Shown here piece after piece: positions 59,370 through 64,000 of a stretch of 64,000 nt of DNA. This stretch comes from Schistocephalus solidus (Eukaryota > Platyhelminthes > Cestoda > Diphyllobothriidea > Diphyllobothriidae): NCBI GenBank assembly GCA_017591395.1, contig WEDG01011729.1:1-64000 (forward strand), written 5' to 3'. Under the pieces are notes generated by a model that searched no databases, had not been told where the DNA came from, and was given only the letters and a program-made list of their open reading frames with translations. Made by a program: the position numbers and the translations under genes. Positions within the stretch are counted from its first letter, which is position 1. Each line of letters begins with the position of its first letter.

Positions 59370-61948
59370 ATGATGCTGCAATGGCTTAATTTCGGGGCAA
59401 CTCCTTGTTGTAGGAAAGAAGGAGACTGCTAGGAGGCACTGCATGGCGTTTCACTGAGAATCCTCTTCGAAAAGATGAATAGACTGTTCTGTAATCAATA
59501 AAGATTGACAAATATTGCCCCCAGGTGTCATTAAATACGTTTTAACACAACCGACCGGCCGTAAGCTCATAATTCAGGCTGTAGATCGATTCGTAGGGGA
59601 AGGTTCAATGACCAACTTACTGGGTTTCGCAAGTTTAATGCCCTATCTGGGGTAGGACATGGTTAGATAATGATTGAAATTGACGGAAAACGGCAATTCC
59701 ATGCCCCCTTTTCTTCCTCTATAACACCTCGGTAACACAAACAATACTGCTCCACCCTCGGGCTAGACATGGAGCCCTTTCCGTTCTGAAATGAGGCCAG
59801 ACTGATAAATGCTGCACCTGCCTGATCGCTGAAATTTCTACGTAATTCTGGCCTCTTTTGCTGTTAACCTTGTACAACGGTCGAGTTCAAAAGGGCATTT
59901 TATATTTTTAGTGCAACCACATAATTGGTTCACTTTTGACAGTGATTGACAGTGATCTCCACTTTTTAGCGAGCACGTCTGCTGTTTAGTAAACATTTAC
60001 GTGCTTAAGTATCATTATCAGTAGATTTGAGGGAGATGAAGGTGATTTACCTTTGAATTCGTTATTTTTACATGCGTGTTGTGGTACCAAAAATAGTATC
60101 TCGGTACGTTGGCGAGGCCAATTGATATGAGCCAACGGGGCGGAACATGGTTGAAAAAGAGCAGAAAGTGAAAAAAACTCCCTATGATTTTTCGGCAAAA
60201 AATTTTCGCCTTTGGGGGTTAGGGATCGCGGAGGTCACCTGGATCATCACCGAAGTGCGAAAAATGCAGCCAGACTCTCCCTTCCTGATTGCAGAGTCCG
60301 CCGACAGGTTTCAAAAGTAGAAATATCCGCCCAGATCGTCTTCGGTCCGCTACGGTTCGAACCAAGGCAGAACATTTAGAGACCGAATGGACTTTGGCAG
60401 CCAGGTTCGGCTGATACGATTACTTACGATGTCACCACAATGTGTAGATAGTTAAGCAGGGAAGACCTCGGGGAGAACTTCGAATGTATTATTTGACTGT
60501 ATAAATTCCCGCTTCGTAGATACGTCATTTATCACGAAAATACGTAGAGAGAATCGCCTCGTCATTTTGACTTTTCTTTTCATAAAGTTTTTGCCCTCCT
60601 TTTAACACATCCTTGCAATGTGTTATCCTTTTTTGCATGAGGCGCACGACACTAAAACAACAACTGATTTTTAAGGTGTAACTTGCGCTAGTTGATAACG
60701 TGAGAGATTAACTGGCACAAACTATGAAGATGGTAAACTCACACAGTCAGAAATTGTGCAAGGTTTGCTCGCTGGTCAGGGTTTCTCACTTCCAGTGTTT
60801 TTGTCACTTGAAGTATTTTTCGTAATTAGAACATATGAGCAATTTAAATTGCCTGACATATACTCAGAAGAGGCATTTGGGGAACACCATCTGCCCGCAG
60901 TGATAGCAAGTAGACTTCAGAGGTTGCTTAGAAAATATACTTTGTTCGCTCCTGCCGGACTGTTTGTGTCTTGACGAAAGACAATTACGGAAACTACCGC
61001 ACAGACTCGACGCAATATTTCCCTCTCCGTTAGAACAAACATAATCGGTGTACTTTTTTCCAGTCTTCTTGGGTTAGTTCAGAGGATTAAATGCAACGCT
61101 GCGCCAAGAAACATGATGTCATTTTCGTCAGCTATTAAATTGGAGTAACCACTTACTTGCTCAACTGGCGATGCAACTTCACTTTGTGGAACGAAACAGG
61201 CACATAGTGTCTGTCACCATGGTTGGTGTAGTTGAATATTTCAGCGTGTTGATACGGCAAAATATTGGGAGTTCCTCAAAAATAATATGCTCAACCCTAA
61301 TTCCCTTATATTGCAGAATTTTGTTTTATAGAAAGATGATGCACTGTTACAATCCTGTAGTACTATAGTACTAGTTTTCTGTGAAGGTACTGCTTGACAT
61401 TTAAAAGCAGTATGCTAGATTAGAATGGCACGGTTGTGCTAGATCCAGTAAAACCTTCTCTTCTTTATTGATGAGGACTCATCGTTTGAAAAGATGCTAT
61501 GCATCTGTTTACCAACACTGCTGTTGATCACAGAGGTGACTCGGGCTAAGCTGTAGGGCATCCCAAAAGAACCGAAGTACAGCCGCTTGAGCACAAGAAT
61601 ACGCAATCAGAAATGTAGAATTTGGACTGTGATTTCTGAATCCTTTTAGTAAGTCGCATAAACTGAGGAGCTGAATAACGTCTTTCTGGCTTATTGTTTA
61701 CCTCTAAGCCACACATTTTCGCCCGTCTGATAGGATTTATTGATGCCAACGTTAGGATTACGTACACAAACTTTTGAGTACTCCATGCAATGACCGCGCA
61801 GTCTGCTTCCTGCATTTGATAACCGCCCTACAAGGGGTTGAGCATCTGCCAGCGACCTGACAGAGCGCATCTCCTTTTACAGTAGTCTAACCAAAATGCA
61901 TGACGCCATGGCGAACGTGGTCTCCCAATTCATAAATACGGCTCCCCA

Positions 61949-62030
61949 CTCATCCTCCTCCTTCTCCTCCTCCTACTCCTCCTCCTCCCTCCTCCTCCTC
62001 CTCTTCCCTCCTCCCTCCTTCTGACCCTCT
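61949..62030. repeat. (TCC)n-rich pyrimidine tract
   Basis: Imperfect tcc/cct repeat, about 80 bases, almost free of purines on the + strand. Confidence 0.9.
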
Positions 62031-63943
62031 TCTTTTGCCGTCTTGATCGCAGGCCTTGACATGGCAGCGCACAGCGCTTGCTCTGAAGGCGTCCTTTCAT
62101 GACAGTAAGCCTTCTTCTCATCGAGTGCATCAGCGTTTGCTTATGCTTTGAATTTATCCTAAACGGAAGGCCTCATTCCACTGATTCAGAATGTTCAGTC
62201 TATTTTCGGGCATCAAGGTTGTTTTTTTAAAGAAGGGGGCTAAACGATCAGTTCTACCACAGTTTCCCCGCCTGATCCATCCACGGTATGGTGGGCGCAA
62301 ATCAAGTGCCACATTTCTTTGCAACCAGAAACACAGAGAGATAAGTCCTTTCAGCAGAACTAAGTGCACGACAGTGCCAAAAGTGCCGACGCATTTAAGG
62401 TATCTGCAAGAGTTCTGACCTCAACGCGCGGACCAGGCCGATTCGTCGATAGAGCAAAGTTCAAGACCACTACATCCGTGCAGTGACGTAAAACGTCACT
62501 TTTTTTGATAGCGCGACGCATGACGAGACAGTGGAGATGAGCACTTGCCAGTCTGTTCAAAGAAGGCATGCAGTTGACGTCTGTCTCTTCGCAAGACTCA
62601 TGGATTTCTACTTTTATGTCTGTGCAAGAATCCGGTGTATCGAATACTACCTAAAGTAGGTTAACACAATCTGGTTATGCGATTGAAGCTGATCAAAAAA
62701 CTGGTGCCTCGATAGCCTACCAGTCGCGGGTGTGTATATACAGATATCAGACAGCGGTCTCGTGATCTGAGTCTTTCCCCTGCTCACCACAGACGAACTG
62801 GCAAATCTAGCCGAATGCTGAAGAAACACAGAATAAAATCACTGTCCGGCTATGGATCTTATTGGACCTACGGATCATTCATGCAAACTAATGATAGCAA
62901 AGTAGTGTTAAATTTAAAAACAAAACTTCCGTGCGAATGGTTACACTGATTCCACACTCGGTTTGGTATATTTTAAGCCAAAAATTATACCAGAGTTCAT
63001 GTTTCGTTTATGTTTTCTAAGCATTCAAATTATTCCTGTCGCAAAATACTTCATTTTTGTTTTTTTTTAAATTTTGATGGATTTTTCGTCGGCTTTCATC
63101 ATTTTTACTAAGGTATTGCTCTTAGCGCCACTTGTATTCGTCCAGGTTCTCTGAAGAACGAAGAACCCGTCGCATCAACGTGCGTAACTATTGCTTTTAT
63201 CTGCTATATATCGATCGCAACAGGAGTTTCAAAGTGGGCTTTGACAAGTGAGCTTGAGAATGGTGGAGAGGATTGATTGCACTGTAATGAGCATACATCT
63301 ATTTGATTTCGGGCAGAAAAGAGCAAAGTTAAGGGACCAATTAGATTAAGTGTCGGAAGCACATGAATCGACACAGTTGTAAGTGCCTGAGAACTTTCCC
63401 GCAAAAGAGCAGACTAGGTTTTAACTCTAAGACATGGTCATTTCTTCTGTGAGCATCGGAATTTTACGGAAATAGCACAGAAACACACAGCTTAACCTTC
63501 ACCTGAAAGTGGTTTTCGTTGAAAGGCGGAAGCTTCTTCGTTAAAGGCAAGCGTAATTTGCAGTCTTCCCTGCCACGTTAGCATCGACTCAGCAAACACA
63601 ATTTCAATCAAACATGAGCGTAAACCTGTAAAGTGGGTCATTATTAAGCCTTAAATTATTTAATCTTACCTCTGGTTCAAAAATTAGTTAAAATAAAAAA
63701 TTATTTCTTAGATAGAGTGTTTGCTCTGAATTAGTCTTACTCTTCGTAAATAACACTGGTCTGATTGGAAAAACTACGGCGGACTCGGTGGAATTCCAAC
63801 TCACGATAGTAAAGACCAGATGTGCGTGTAGTTAAGAAATGTAGCGCAAAGCCGCCTATAGTACTGGACTGGTGGAGAGGTTAGTCCCACGACGTTCTGC
63901 CACGACTCATATGTCTGAGTCCTTGAAATAACTGCATCAAATA

Positions 63944-63944
<1 letters not shown>

Positions 63945-64000
<56 letters not shown>
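63945..64000. repeat. (AT)n microsatellite running off the window
   Basis: Pure alternating AT to the last base; its full length is unknown. Such runs often mark contig ends or assembly breaks. Confidence 0.97.

Larger units (their letters stand above)
58539..63940. other. Probable long intron of the flippase gene; no exon recognised
   Basis: I searched by eye for the next P4-ATPase blocks (fdS.RkRMsV, KGA, GDGAND) on the + strand and saw none. A frame at 58698-59063 and others (59986-60198, 60756-60974, 61546-61815) lack motifs. Microsatellites at 59299 and 61949 interrupt it. A weak tRNA-like stretch lies near 63870-63930 just before the final AT run. Confidence 0.5.

Noticed and set aside
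60756..60974. 72-residue + strand frame considered as a further flippase exon
   Set aside because: The sequence does not match any P4-ATPase block and lacks clear splice borders.

Overview
The window looks like a transposon-choked animal genome, most likely a parasitic flatworm and possibly a diphyllobothriidean tapeworm. The reasons are inferential. There is one spliced host gene. Penelope-like elements, CR1-type LINEs and an RTE LINE occur together. The RTE reverse transcriptase remnant (its 'LLADN' box and 'LGSTL' block) resembles RTE copies I associate with cestodes. There is no sign of bacterial gene organisation, and no rRNA, functional tRNA or CRISPR array was found.

Layout. (1) 186-23764 is one giant imperfect palindrome: a left arm (186-11725), a loop of about 0.33 kb (11726-12059) and a right arm (12060-23764). 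Both arms carry the same decayed elements at mirrored positions: an RTE LINE, a Penelope RT fragment with its YVDD box, and tRNA-derived SINEs. The loop holds a probable further Penelope scrap. The outer arms match closely and the inner arms poorly, and the differences are rich in single-base indels. (2) 23766-24285 is a long (TCA)n tract abutting the palindrome. (3) 24.9-34.7 kb is a mosaic of CR1-like LINE remnants, three Penelope pieces (one with a GIY-YIG-like tail) and two nearly identical SINE copies, one of them fused to a LINE. (4) 36.5-39.1 kb holds a decayed DNA transposon with a tnp2/CACTA-like transposase and a second DUF4806-like ORF. (5) 39.6-53.6 kb is a run of four CR1-type LINEs. 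One of them (43.1-47.5 kb) is nearly complete, with few coding lesions and a (ATAA)n tail. (6) 55.17-58.54 kb contains the first three recognisable coding exons of a P4-ATPase (phospholipid flippase, ATP11 class) on the + strand, with intact splice sites and catalytic motifs but an apparent +1 frameshift in each of the two large exons. (7) 58.5-64 kb is probably intron of that gene, with microsatellites; I could not find further exons.

The flippase is the only gene likely to serve the host. It would move aminophospholipids to the cytosolic leaflet. All other coding sequence belongs to mobile elements, nearly all dead. The most unusual structure is the palindrome. Its indel-rich differences, and the rise in divergence toward the centre, mean an assembly or amplification artefact has to be excluded before it is read as biology.
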